DNA of 64,000 nucleotides, taken from the NCBI GenBank assembly GCA_032622095.1, contig CP136063.1, positions 150,591,379 to 150,655,378 of the forward strand, in the 5' to 3' direction. The position numbers and the translations under genes are program-made. Each line of letters opens with the position of its first letter. Position 1 is the stretch's first letter. Positions 1 to 11,901 of this stretch are shown here, piece by piece. This stretch comes from Siphonodentalium dalli. Taxonomy: Eukaryota > Mollusca > Scaphopoda > Gadilida > Siphonodentaliidae. The notes beneath the pieces were generated by a model. It did not search any database. It saw only the letters and a program-made list of their open reading frames with translations, and was not told where the DNA came from.

Positions 1-542
1 TCTTTATTTCCATGTCACATATGGTCAAGTGTGCATTCATTTTATCGCTTATTTTCAACTAAGTTCGGCATAGTTATTCTTATTTTGTTGTATCAGTAGA
101 TGGAATCCTGATTAAATTTTATTTTTCCACCATATATAAGTTGTTCCGTTGGAAATTACCAACAGTTGGAAACATTCAAGTACCAGTTCGACAATTCTGA
201 GTAAGGGTAATGTGCAAATTTTGAACTTTTGATCTTACTCATGGGTGTGTAGTTCAAATTTATGATGTGGACACTGCTAATGAAGACTCTCTAGCCATCT
301 CCCAGGCTTTAACAGATAAAAAACCATACCAAATGTTTGAATCAAAGGTTTGAATGCTTCTCAACCTGGGTAACACCGGGGTAAACCTGCTAATGATAAC
401 TACACTATTATTTCAATCCACTTTAAAATTTGGTATTTTAATGACCGTGATGCTAAAAAACACGAATGTATCTTCGCGTGGTATATTAATAGTAGACTGT
501 TATTAATAGTGGTTTTAGTATGGTACATATTAATAGTAGACT
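1..542. other. A+T-rich flank without recognisable gene
   Basis: I see no coding region, RNA gene or known element here. The right edge next to the gap carries three copies of TATTAATAGT (at 484, 501 and 528). Two of them extend to the 15-mer TATTAATAGTAGACT (484-498 and 528-542), so the gap begins at the end of a small local repeat. Confidence 0.6.
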
Positions 543-642
543 NNNNNNNNNNNNNNNNNNNNNNNNNNNNNNNNNNNNNNNNNNNNNNNNNNNNNNNNNN
601 NNNNNNNNNNNNNNNNNNNNNNNNNNNNNNNNNNNNNNNNNN
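543..642. other. Assembly gap of 100 N
   Basis: Exactly 100 unknown bases separate the A+T-rich flank from the 143-bp satellite. A round 100 is the usual placeholder for a gap of unknown size, so the left edge of the satellite array is not resolved. Confidence 0.99.
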
Positions 643-3600
643 GCCACTTTGGCCACCTACTATGACAACCGTATGGGCTAGAGGGGTGCGGTTTTCAGTT
701 TTTATATCTAATTTTGTGGTGGGCCACCCTACTGCACCGTTTATTTTGTCAAAATCGGTTCATAAATACCAAAACGGCTATGGTTGCCACTTTGGCCACC
801 TACTGTGGCAACCGTATTAGCTAGAGGTTTGCGGTTTTTTGTTTTTATATCTAATTTTGGGGTGGGCCACCTTTCCGCACCGTTTATTTGGTCAAAATCG
901 GTTCATAAATACCAAAACGGCTATGTTTGCCACTTTGGCCACCTACAATGGCAACCGTATGGGCTAGAGGGGTGCGGTTTTCAGTTTTTATATCTAATTT
1001 TGTGGTGGGCCACCCTACCGCACCGTTTATTTTGGTACAAATCGGTTCATAAAGACCTAAACGGCTATGGTTGCCACTTTGGCCACCTACTGTGGCAACC
1101 GTATGGGCTACAGGGGTGCAATTTTCGGTTTTTATATCTAATTTTGGGGTGGGCCACCCTACCGCACCGTTTATTTTGTCAAAATCGGTTCATAAATACC
1201 AAAACGGCTATGGTTGCCACTTTGGCCACCTACAATGGCAACCGTATGGGCTAGAGGGGTGCGGTTTTTAGTTTGTATATCTAATTTTGTGGTGGGCCAC
1301 CCTACCGCACCGTTTATTTGGTCAAAAATCGGTTCATAAATACCAAAACGGCTATGGTTGCCACTTTGGCCACCTACTGTGGCAACCGTATTGGCTAGAG
1401 GGTTGCGGTTTTTTGTTTTATATCTAATTTTGGGGTGGGCCACCCTACCGAACCGTTTATTTGGTCAAAATCGGTTCATAAATACCAAAACGGCTATGGT
1501 TGCCACTTTGGCCACCTACTGTGGCAATCGTATGGGCTAGAGGGGTGCGGTTTTCATATCTAATTTTGGGGTGGGCCACCCTACCGCACCGTTTATTTGG
1601 TCAAAATCGGTTCATAAATACCAAAACGGCTATGGTTGCCACTTTGGCCACCTACTGTGGCAACCGTATTGGCTAGAGGGTTGTGGTTTTTTGTTTTTAT
1701 ATCTAATTTTGGGGTGCGCCACCCTACCGCACCGTTTATTTGGTCAAAATTGGTTCATAAATACCAAAACGGCTATGGTTGCCACTTTGGCCACCTTCTA
1801 TGGCAACCATATGGGCTAGAGGGGTGCGGTTTTCGGTTTTTATGTCTAATTTTGGGGTGGGCCACCCTACCGCACCGTTTATTTGGTCAAAATCGGTTCA
1901 TAAAGACCAAAACGGCTATGGTTGCCACTTTGGCCACCTACTATGACAACCGTATGGGCTAGAGGGGTGCGGTTTTCAGTTTTTATATCTAATTTTGTGG
2001 TGGGCCACCCTACCGCACCGTTTATTTTGTCAAAATCGGTTTATAAATACCAAAACGGCTATGGTTGCCACTTTGGCCACCTACTGTGGCAACCGTATTA
2101 GCTAGAGGGTTGCGGTTTTTTGTTTTTATATCTAATTTTGGGGTGGGCCACCCTACCGCACCGTTTATTTGGTCAAAATCGGTTCATAAATACCAAAACG
2201 GCTATGTTTGCCACTTTGGCCACCTACAATGGCAACCGTATGGGCTAGAGGGGTGCGGTTTTCAGTTTTTATATCTAATTTTGGGATTGGCCACCCTACC
2301 GCACCGTTTATTTGGTAAAAATCGGTTCATAAATACCAAAACGGCTTTGGTTGCCACTTTGGCCACCTACTGTGGCAACCGTATTGGCTAGAGGGTTGTG
2401 GTTTTTTGTTTTTATATCTAATTTTGGGGTGGGCCACCCTACCGCACCGTTTATTTGGTAAAAATCGGTTCATAAAGACCTAAACGGCTATGGTTGCCAC
2501 TTTGGCCACCTACTGTGGCAACCGTATGGGCTACAGGGGTGCGGTTTTCGGTTTTTATATCTAATTTTGGGGTGGGCCACCCTACCGCCCCGTTTATTTG
2601 GTTAAAATCGGTTCATAAATACCAAAACGGCTATGGTTGCCACTTTGGCCACCTACTGTGGCAACCGTATGGGCTAGAGGGGTGCGGTTTTCATATCTAA
2701 TTTTGGGGTCGGCCACCCTACCGCACCGTTTATTTGGTCAAAATCGGTTCATAAATACCAAAACGGCTATGGTTGCCACTTTGGCCACCTACTGTGGCAA
2801 CCGTATTGGCTAGAGGGTTGTGGTTTATTGTTTTTATATCTAATTTTGGGGTGCGCCACCCTACCGCACCGTTTATTTGGTCAAAATTGGTTCATAAATA
2901 CCAAAACGGCTATGGTTGCCACTTTGGCCACCTACTATGGCAACCGTATGGGCTAGAGGGATGCGGTTTTCGGTTTTTATGTCTAATTTTGGGGTCGGCC
3001 ACCCTACCGCACCGTTTATTTGGTCAAAATCGGTTCATAAATACCAAAACGGCTATGGTTGCCACTTTGGCCACCTACTGTGGCAACCGTATGGGCTACA
3101 GGGTTGTGGTTTTTTGTTTTTATATCTAATTTTGGGGTGCGCCACCCTACCGCACCGTTTATTTGGTCAAAATTGGTTCATAAATACCAAAACGGCTATG
3201 GTTGCCACTTTGGCCACCTACTATGGCAACCGTATGGGCTAGAGGGGTGCGGTTTTCGGTTTTTATGTCTAATTTTGGGGTGGGCCACCCTACCGCGCCG
3301 TTTATTTGGTCAAAATCGGTTCATAAAGACCAAAACGGCTATGGTTGCCACTTTGGCCACCTACTGTGGCAACCGTATGGGCTAGAGGGTTGTGGTTTTT
3401 TGTTTTTATATCTAATTTTGGGGTGCGCCACCCTACCGCACCGTTTATTTGGTCAAAATTGGTTCATAAATACCAAAACGGCTATGGTTGCCACTTTGGC
3501 CACCTACTATGGCAACCGTATGGGCTAGAGGGGTGCGGTTTTCTGTTTTTATGTCTAATTTTGGGGTGGGCCACCCTACCGCGCCGTTTATTTGGTCAAA

Positions 3601-3749
3601 ATCGGTTCATAAAGACCAAAACGGCTATGGTTGCCACTTTGGCCACCTACAATGGCAACCGTATGGGCTAGAGGGGTGCGGTTTTCAGTTTTTATATCTA
3701 ATTTTGTGGTGGGCCACCCTACCGCACCGTTTATTTGGTCAAAATCGGT

Positions 3750-6741
3750 TCATAAATACCAAAACGGCTATGGTTGCCACTTTGGCCACCTACTGTGGCA
3801 ATCGTATGGGCTAGAGGGGTGCGGTTTTCATATCTAATTTTGGGGTGGGCCACCCTACCGCACCGTTTATTTGGTCAAAATCGGTTCATAAATACCAAAA
3901 CGGCTTTGGTTGCCACTTTGGCCACCTACTGTGGCAACCGTATTGGCTAGAGGGTTGTGGTTTTTTTTTTTTTTATATCTAATTTTGGGGTGGGCCACCC
4001 TACCGCACCGTTTATTTGGTAAAAATCGGTTCATAAAGACCTAAACGGCTATGGTTGCCACTTTGGCCACCTACTGTGGCAACCGTATGGGCTACAGGGG
4101 TGCGGTTTTCGGTTTTTATATCTAATTTTGGGGTGGGCCACCTTACCGCACCGTTTATTTGGTCAAAATCGGTTCATAAATACCAAAACGGCTATGTTTG
4201 CCACTTTGGCCACCTACAATGGCAACCGTATGGGCTAGAGGGGTGCGGTTTTCAGTTTTTATATCTAATTTTGTGGTGGGCCACCCTACCGCACCGTTTA
4301 TTTGGTCAAAATCGGTTCATAAATACCAAAACGGCTATGGTTGCCACTTTGGCCACCTACTGTGGCAATCGTATGGGCTAGAGGGGTGCGGTTTTCATAT
4401 CTAATTTTGGGGTGGGCCACCCTACCGCACCGTTTATTTGGTAAAAATCGGTTCATAAATACCAAAACGGCTTTGGTTGCCACTTTGGCCACCTACTGTG
4501 GCAACCGTATTGGCTAGAGGGTTGTGGTTTTTTTTTTTTTATATCTAATTTTGGGGTGGGCCACCCTACCGCACCGTTTATTTGGTAAAAATCGGTTCAT
4601 AAAGACCTAAACGGCTATGGTTGCCACTTTGGCCACCTACTGTGGCAACCGTATGGGCTACAGGGGTGCGGTTTTCGGTTTTTATATCTAATTTTGGGGT
4701 GGGCCACCCTACCGCCCCGTTTATTTGGTTAAAATCGGTTCATAAATACCAAAACGGCTATGGTTGCCACTTTGGCCACCTACTGTGGCAACCGTATGGG
4801 CTAGAGGGTGCGGTTTTCGGTTTTTATATCTAATTTTGGGGTGGGCCACCCTACCGCACCGTTTATTTGGTCAAAATCGGTTCATAAATACCAAAACGGC
4901 TATGGTTGCCATTTTGGCCACCTACTGTGGCAACCGTATTGGCTAGAGGGTTGTGGTTTTTTTGTTTTTATATCTAATTTTGGGGTGGGCCACCCTACCG
5001 CACCGTTTATTTGGTCAAAATTGGTTTATAAATAATAAAACGGCTATGGTTGCCACTTTGACCACCTACTATGTCAATCGTATGGGCTAGAGAGGTGCGG
5101 TTTTCAGTTTTATATCTAATTTTGTGGTGGGCCACCCTACCGCACCGTTTATTTTGTCAAAATCGGTTCATAAAGATCTAAACGGCTACGGTTGCCACTT
5201 TGGCCACCTACTGTGGCAACCGTATTGGCTAGAGGGTTGTGGTTTTTTGTTTTTATATCTAATTTTGGGGTGCGCCACCCTACCGCACCGTTTATTTGGT
5301 CAAAATTGGTTCATAAATACCAAAACGGCTATGGTTGCCACTTTGGCCACCTACTATGGCAACCGTATGGGCTAGAGGGGTGCGGTTTTCGGTTTTTATG
5401 TCTAATTTTGGGGTGGGCCACCCTACCGCACCGTTTATTTGGTCAAAATCGGTTCATAAAGACCAAAACGGCTATGGTTGCCACTTTGGCCACCTACTAT
5501 GACAACCGTATGGGCTAGAGGGGTGCGGTTTTCAGTTTTTATATCTAATTTTGTGGTGGACCACCCTACCGCACCGTTTATTTTGTCAAAATCGGTTCAT
5601 AAATACCAAAACGGCTATGGTTGCCACTTTGGCCACCTACTGTGGCAACCGTATTAGCTAGAGGGTTGCGGTTTTTTGTTTTTATATCTAATTTTGGGGT
5701 GGGCCACCCTACCGCACCGTTTATTTGGTCAAAATCGGTTCATAAATACCAAAACGGCTATGTTTGCCACTTTGGCCACCTACAATGGCAACCGTATGGG
5801 CTAGAGGGGTGCGGTTTTCAGTTTTGATATCTAATTTTGGGATGGGCCACCCTACCGCACCGTTTATTTGGTAAAAATCGGTTCATAAATACCAAAACGG
5901 CTTTGGTTGCCACTTTGGCCACCTACTGTGGCAACCGTATTGGCTAGAGGGTTGTGGTTTTTTGTTTTTATATCTAATATTTTGGGGTGGGCCACCCTAC
6001 CGCACCGTTTATTTGGTAAAAATCGGTTCATAAAGACCTAAACGGCTATGGTTGCCACTTTGGCCACCTACTGTGGCAACCGTATGGGCTAGAGGGGTGC
6101 GGTTTTCGGTTTTTATATCTAATTTTGGGGTGGGCCACCCTACCGCATCGTTTATTTGGTCAAAATCGGTTCATAAATACCAAAACGGCTATGGTTGCCA
6201 TTTTGGCCACCTACTGTGGCAACCGTATTGGCTAGAGGGTTGTGGTTTTTTGGTTTTTATATCTAATTTTGGGGTGGGCCACCCTACCGCACCGTTTATT
6301 TGGTCAAAATTGGTTTATAAATACCAAAACGGCTATGGTTGCCACTTTGACCACCTACTATGGCAATCGTATGGGCTAGAGAGGTGCGGTTTTCAGTTTT
6401 ATATCTAATTTTGTGGTGGGCCACCCTACCGCACCGTTTATTTTGTCAAAATCGGTTCATAAAGATCTAAACGGCTACGGTTGCCACTTTGGCCACCTAC
6501 TGTGGCAACCGTATGGGCTACAGGGGTGCGGTTTTCGGTTTTTATATCTAATTTTGGGGTGGGCCACCCTACCGCACCGTTTATTTGGTCAAAATCGGTT
6601 CATAAATACCAAAACGGCTATGGTTGCCACTTTGGCCACCTACTGTGGCAACCGTATGGACTAGAGGGGTGCGGTTTTCGGTTTTTATATCTAATTTTGG
6701 GGTGGGCCACCCTACCGCACCGTTTATTTGGTCAAAATCGG
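3750..6741. repeat. Satellite higher-order block, copy 1 (2,992 bp)
   Basis: This block of about 21 monomers is repeated immediately downstream at a constant offset of 2,992 bp. It contains unusual monomers that recur at the same offset, such as the T-run form at 4529, the TATATCTAATATTTTGG form at 5970 and the AAATAATAAAACGG form at 5031. Edges are approximate (within about 50 bp). A nested 567-bp offset (3781 against 4348) shows an older duplication inside the block. Confidence 0.9.
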
Positions 6742-9733
6742 TTCATAAATACCAAAACGGCTATGGTTGCCACTTTGGCCACCTACTGTGGCAATCGTAT
6801 GGGCTAGAGGGGTGCGGTTTTCATATCTAATTTTGGGGTGGGCCACCCTACCGCACCGTTTATTTGGTCAAAATCGGTTCATAAATACCAAAACGGCTTT
6901 GGTTGCCACTTTGGCCACCTACTGTGGCAACCGTATTGGCTAGAGGGTTGTGGTTTTTTTTTTTTTATATCTAATTTTGGGGTGGGCCACCCTACCGCAC
7001 CGTTTATTTGGTAAAAATCGGTTCATAAAGACCTAAACGGCTATGGTTGCCACTTTGGCCACCTACTGTGGCAACCGTATGGGCTACAGGGGTGCGGTTT
7101 TCGGTTTTTATATCTAATTTTGGGGTGGGCCACCTTACCGCACCGTTTATTTGGTCAAAATCGGTTCATAAATACCAAAACGGCTATGTTTGCCACTTTG
7201 GCCACCTATAATGGCAACCGTATGGGCTAGAGGGGTGCGGTTTTCAGTTTTTATATCTAATTTTGTGGTGGGCCACCCTACCGCACCGTTTATTTGGTCA
7301 AAATCGGTTCATAAATACCAAAACGGCTATGGTTGCCACTTTGGCCACCTACTGTGGCAATCGTATGGGCTAGAGGGGTGCGGCTTTCATATCTAATTTT
7401 GGGGTGGGCCACCCTACCGCACCGTTTATTTGGTAAAAATCGGTTCATAAATACCAAAACGGCTTTGGTTGCCACTTTGGCCACCTACTGTGGCAACCGT
7501 ATTGGCTAGAGGGTTGTGGTTTTTTTTTTTTTATATCTAATTTTGGGGTGGGCCACCCTACCGCACCGTTTATTTGGTAAAAATCGGTTCATAAAGACCT
7601 AAACGGCTATGGTTGCCACTTTGGCCACCTACTGTGGCAACCGTATGGGCTACAGGGGTGCGGTTTTCGGTTTTTATATCTAATTTTGGGGTGGGCCACC
7701 CTACCGCCCCGTTTATTTGGTTAAAATCGGTTCATAAATACCAAAACGGCTATGGTTGCCACTTTGGCCACCTACTGTGGCAACCGTATGGGCTAGAGGG
7801 TGCGGTTTTCGGTTTTTATATCTAATTTTGGGGTGGGCCACCCTACCGCACCGTTTATTTGGTCAAAATCGGTTCATAAATACCAAAACGGCTATGGTTG
7901 CCATTTTGGCCACCTACTGTGGCAACCGTATTGGCTAGAGGGTTGTGGTTTTTTTGTTTTTATATCTAATTTTGGGGTGGGCCACCCTACCGCACCGTTT
8001 ATTTGGTCAAAATTGGTTTATAAATAATAAAACGGCTATGGTTGCCACTTTGACCACCTACTATGGCAATCGTATGGGCTAGAGAGGTGCGGTTTTCAGT
8101 TTTATATCTAATTTTGTGGTGGGCCACCCTACCGCACCGTTTATTTTGTCAAAATCGGTTCATAAAGATCTAAACGGCTACGGTTGCCACTTTGGCCACC
8201 TACTGTGGCAACCGTATTGGCTAGAGGGTTGTGGTTTTTTGTTTTTATATCTAATTTTGGGGTGCGCCACCCTACCGCACCGTTTATTTGGTCAAAATTG
8301 GTTCATAAATACCAAAACGGCTATGGTTGCCACTTTGGCCACCTACTATGGCAACCGTATGGGCTAGAGGGGTGCGGTTTTCGGTTTTTATGTCTAATTT
8401 TGGGGTGGGCCACCCTACCGCACCGTTTATTTGGTCAAAATCGGTTCATAAAGACCAAAACGGCTATGGTTGCCACTTTGGCCACCTACTATGACAACCG
8501 TATGGGCTAGAGGGGTGCGGTTTTCAGTTTTTATATCTAATTTTGTGGTGGGCCACCCTACCGCACCGTTTATTTTGTCAAAATCGGTTCATAAATACCA
8601 AAACGGCTATGGTTGCCACTTTGGCCACCTACTGTGGCAACCGTATTAGCTAGAGGGTTGCGGTTTTTTGTTTTTATATCTAATTTTGGGGTGGGCCACC
8701 CTACCGCACCGTTTATTTGGTCAAAATCGGTTCATAAATACCAAAACGGCTATGTTTGCCACTTTGGCCACCTACAATGGCAACCGTATGGGCTAGAGGG
8801 GTGCGGTTTTCAGTTTTGATATCTAATTTTGGGATGGGCCACCCTACCGCACCGTTTATTTGGTAAAAATCGGTTCATAAATACCAAAACGGCTTTGGTT
8901 GCCACTTTGGCCACCTACTGTGGCAACCGTATTGGCTAGAGGGTTGTGGTTTTTTGTTTTTATATCTAATATTTTGGGGTGGGCCACCCTACCGCACCGT
9001 TTATTTGGTAAAAATCGGTTCATAAAGACCTAAACGGCTATGGTTGCCACTTTGGCCACCTACTGTGGCAACCGTATGGGCTAGAGGGGTGCGGTTTTCG
9101 GTTTTTATATCTAATTTTGGGGTGGGCCACCCTACCGCATCGTTTATTTGGTCAAAATCGGTTCATAAATACCAAAACGGCTATGGTTGCCATTTTGGCC
9201 ACCTACTGTGGCAACCGTATTGGCTAGAGGGTTGTGGTTTTTTGGTTTTTATATCTAATTTTGGGGTGGGCCACCCTACCGCACCGTTTATTTGGTCAAA
9301 ATTGGTTTATAAATACCAAAACGGCTATGGTTGCCACTTTGACCACCTACTATGGCAATCGTATGGGCTAGAGAGGTGCGGTTTTCAGTTTTATATCTAA
9401 TTTTGTGGTGGGCCACCCTACCGCACCGTTTATTTTGTCAAAATCGGTTCATAAAGATCTAAACGGCTACGGTTGCCACTTTGGCCACCTACTGTGGCAA
9501 CCGTATGGGCTACAGGGGTGCGGTTTTCGGTTTTTATATCTAATTTTGGGGTGGGCCACCCTACCGCACCGTTTATTTGGTCAAAATCGGTTCATAAATA
9601 CCAAAACGGCTATGGTTGCCACTTTGGCCACCTACTGTGGCAACCGTATGGACTAGAGGGGTGCGGTTTTCGGTTTTTATATCTAATTTTGGGGTGGGCC
9701 ACCCTACCGCACCGTTTATTTGGTCAAAATCGG
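6742..9733. repeat. Satellite higher-order block, copy 2 (2,992 bp)
   Basis: This is the second copy of the preceding block. I noticed only a handful of substitutions, for example TATGTCAATC at 5070 against TATGGCAATC at 8062, GGACCACC at 5558 against GGGCCACC at 8550, and GGTTTTCA at 4389 against GGCTTTCA at 7381. The correspondence ends near 9740, where the two downstream monomers differ. Such high identity points to a recent duplication or to homogenisation. Confidence 0.9.
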
Positions 9734-10155
9734 TTCATAAAGACCAAAACGGCTATGGTTGCCACTTTGGCCACCTACTATGACAACCGTATGGGCTAGA
9801 GGGGTGCGGTTTTCAGTTTTTATATCTAATTTTGTGGTGGGCCACCCTACCGCACCGTTTATTTTGTCAAAATTGGTTCATAAATACCCTAACGGCTATG
9901 GTTGCCACTTTGGCCACCTACTGTGGCAACCGTATTGGCTAGAGGGTTGCGGTTTTTTGTTTTTATATCTAATTTTGGGGTGGGCCACCCTACCGCACCG
10001 CTTATTTGGTAAAAATCGGTTCATAAAGACCTAAACGGCTATGGTTGCCACTTTGGCCACCTACTGTGGCAACCGTATGGGCTAGAGGGTGTGGTTTTCG
10101 GTTTTTATATCTAATTTTGGGGTGGGCCACCCTACCGCACCGTTTATTTGGTCAA

Positions 10156-10303
10156 TATATAATGTTTCCGAATAAGGAATAAGGAACTGGGAATAAGTAG
10201 CCGATGTCACCGTAGTGATAAAAGTCTGGATTTTAAAAGCAATATCTGCATGTAGCCTACATGTTGTTCGTTCATGTAGTTATGAGCCAGATACATATAT
10301 GTC
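10156..10303. other. Unassigned spacer between satellite and MITE
   Basis: About 150 bp of sequence found nowhere else in the window. It includes the short direct repeat GAATAAGGAATAAGG. No coding potential is apparent. Confidence 0.5.
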
Positions 10304-10314
10304 TTATATGTTAA

Positions 10315-10897
10315 AGGGGTACTGTACGCCATTTTCATTAAATTTCCGGTGACAACAACGATCTAATATCGATAATATATAGAAACATAAGTAATTTGAG
10401 TCGAAGATGTATTCTGTAAACGCTCAGGTTAATAGGCTATCTTAAAATTTAATAATTTAAAAGTTAATAATTTGATATAAATTGAATTTATGACTGGTGC
10501 CATAAAATGGCGTCAATTAATTTACGAATTACCGTAATCAAAAATAGTAATTGAGGGATACTGGATTTTTAAACCGATCGCACACACGATTGCTTAAAAT
10601 ATTATGATGATACGGGGAGAACACTCAAGCCACTCACTGACTAGCGACGATACAATAACTTAAATGATTATATGGGACTAGTATGCATATAATATAACTT
10701 TTATTTGATTCATTTGGTTGAAAACTTTACAAAAATTACTCGACAACGACAATTTGTATTTTTGCATTCCGGTAAATTTGTCATCCGTAACATGACTTCG
10801 TACTCAGCAGACTTTCAAATAATGGAAAAATTGTTACCTTATTCTCCGACTCGGAGACTATAGAAACCAACAACAACATGTGGCGTACAGTACCCCT
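10315..10897. mobile_element. Non-autonomous DNA transposon (MITE), 583 bp
   Basis: The ends are perfect inverted repeats: AGGGGTACTGTACGCCA on the left and its complement on the right, each bordered by TTAA (10311-10314 and 10898-10901). Counting the palindromic TTAA, the match is 21 bp. The interior is A+T-rich and has no usable reading frame, so transposition would need an enzyme supplied in trans. Two readings of the target site are possible because TTAA contains TA: a piggyBac-like element with TTAA duplication, or a Tc1/mariner-like element with TA duplication and ends beginning AAGGGG. The sequence on the right continues into a fragment of the 3.4-kb unit, where TTAA occurs once in the same context (12388-12392 region), so that unit acts as an empty site. 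Confidence 0.88.
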
Positions 10898-10901
10898 TTA
10901 A

Positions 10902-10980
10902 CATTGAGGCCTGTGGGAAATAGTTACTTCACTGTAACCAAAAACGGAACATTTGCCTTTGAAATCTGTCGCGATAGAAG
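10902..10980. repeat. Orphan fragment of the 3.4-kb unit
   Basis: This stretch matches 12392-12479 of the first full unit, including the 18-bp inverted-repeat element with one substitution (TAGTTACTTC for TAATTACTTC). It therefore carries the rearranged form of the unit. The match stops after GAGGTAACT, where a different LINE begins. On the left it is cut by the MITE; only TTATATG plus TTAA (10304-10314) is preserved beyond it. Confidence 0.85.
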
Positions 10981-11901
10981 CGAGGTAACTGCCGTTTAGT
11001 ATCCGGTGGTCCAAAGAGACACACATTTCAATAAGATCTTTCCCATGTTTGTCTAAAGTTGAGCCTAAGCTAGCTCTTTTCGACCGAATATAACTCACTG
11101 AATCACCCCCAATAATTTTGTCGATGTCATTAGTGTCCTCCTCATCGAAGTCAGGTTCTTCCCCGGTTCGCGAGTTGAGGTCCCCGCATAACATAATGTG
11201 TCCCTTTTTTGCATAAATATCAGTTATGTCATGTTCAATACTGTCAAGTACATCAAAATCCACTCTATTTGCATAGTTTGAGTTGGCTGGTATTATGTAT
11301 GCTAAACATATATAAAGGTCCTTCAGAAAATGGAAGAAATTCTTGTCTAGCTTTACCCATTGGTAGTCCACACATGTGTTTCGCATTAGTTTTACACCTT
11401 CAACAAGTGAGCGTTTAACAAAAATGCCCAAACCACCAAAATATCTACCATTTGAAGATATGCTTCTGCACACCGAGAAGTTTCATACCCAGGTAATGAA
11501 ATTTTTTCCTCGGGACCAACATGTGTCTCTGTTAATAGTACAATGTCGCACTTAGAAATTTGTTCTATGAAGTAGGGATCAGAATACTTTTTATAAATTC
11601 CAGAAGTCAGACCTCCTACATTCCATGTGGAAATAACTAAGTTATGACTTTGAGTTTTATATGGTGATGGATGTCGCCCTGGGTATGAATACTGGGTGTT
11701 AAGATCAAAGTTCCGATTAATATAAACAGTACCATGATCCACGGTTACTCCCGTTGGACCAGCTGTTGTATTTGTGATAGTCATAATGTCTTCTTTTACT
11801 ACTATGATTCCAGAAATTGTTTGCATGGCCGCCATGCTCATTTTGCCTAATCGGCTTCTGTAAATGAAGCAGTCCCTCTATTTTACTTTTTATATCGTTA
11901 G
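10981..11901 (-). pseudogene. Endonuclease fragment of a CR1/L2-like LINE
   Basis: Read on the minus strand, this is the N-terminal part of a non-LTR retrotransposon ORF2 with an apurinic-type endonuclease domain. Visible motifs in order are STWNVGGL, LLTETHVG, LAYIIPANS and MLCGDLNSRTG, which match the usual N, E, Y and DxN positions of the family. The final SDH-type motif and all of the reverse transcriptase are missing, because the fragment stops at 10980. A frameshift near 11440 splits it into a frame from 11841 and a frame running down to about 10981. The motifs do not resemble the Tx1-like endonuclease at 36298-41887, so this is a second LINE family. The CR1/L2 group assignment is by general resemblance only. 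Confidence 0.75.

Larger units (their letters stand above)
643..10155. repeat. 143-bp tandem satellite array
   Basis: Roughly 66 head-to-tail monomers of about 143 bp run from the gap to the phrase CGTTTATTTGGTCAA at 10141-10155. Landmarks in each monomer are GCCACTTTGGCCACCTACT, GGGCTAGAGGGGTGCGG, TATATCTAATTTT, GGGCCACCCTACCGCACCG and ATCGGTTCATAAATACC. Variants include a short form lacking about 8 bp before TATCTAATTTT, forms with expanded T runs, and a TTGTGG form of the GTGCGG segment. Around 2773-3671 the two main forms alternate, giving a 286-bp dimer. Each monomer contains two inverted repeats, TTGCCAC...GTGGCAA and GGTGCGGT...ACCGCACC. The reading frames that cross monomers are not coding: 143 is not a multiple of three and the same peptide reappears in shifting frames. 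Confidence 0.97.

Noticed and set aside
643-10155. Many overlapping frames of 60-118 residues starting MPLWPPTVATVW in the satellite
   Set aside because: They are the same 143-bp monomer read in successive frames; each frame meets a stop within two or three monomers and there is no codon-like conservation.
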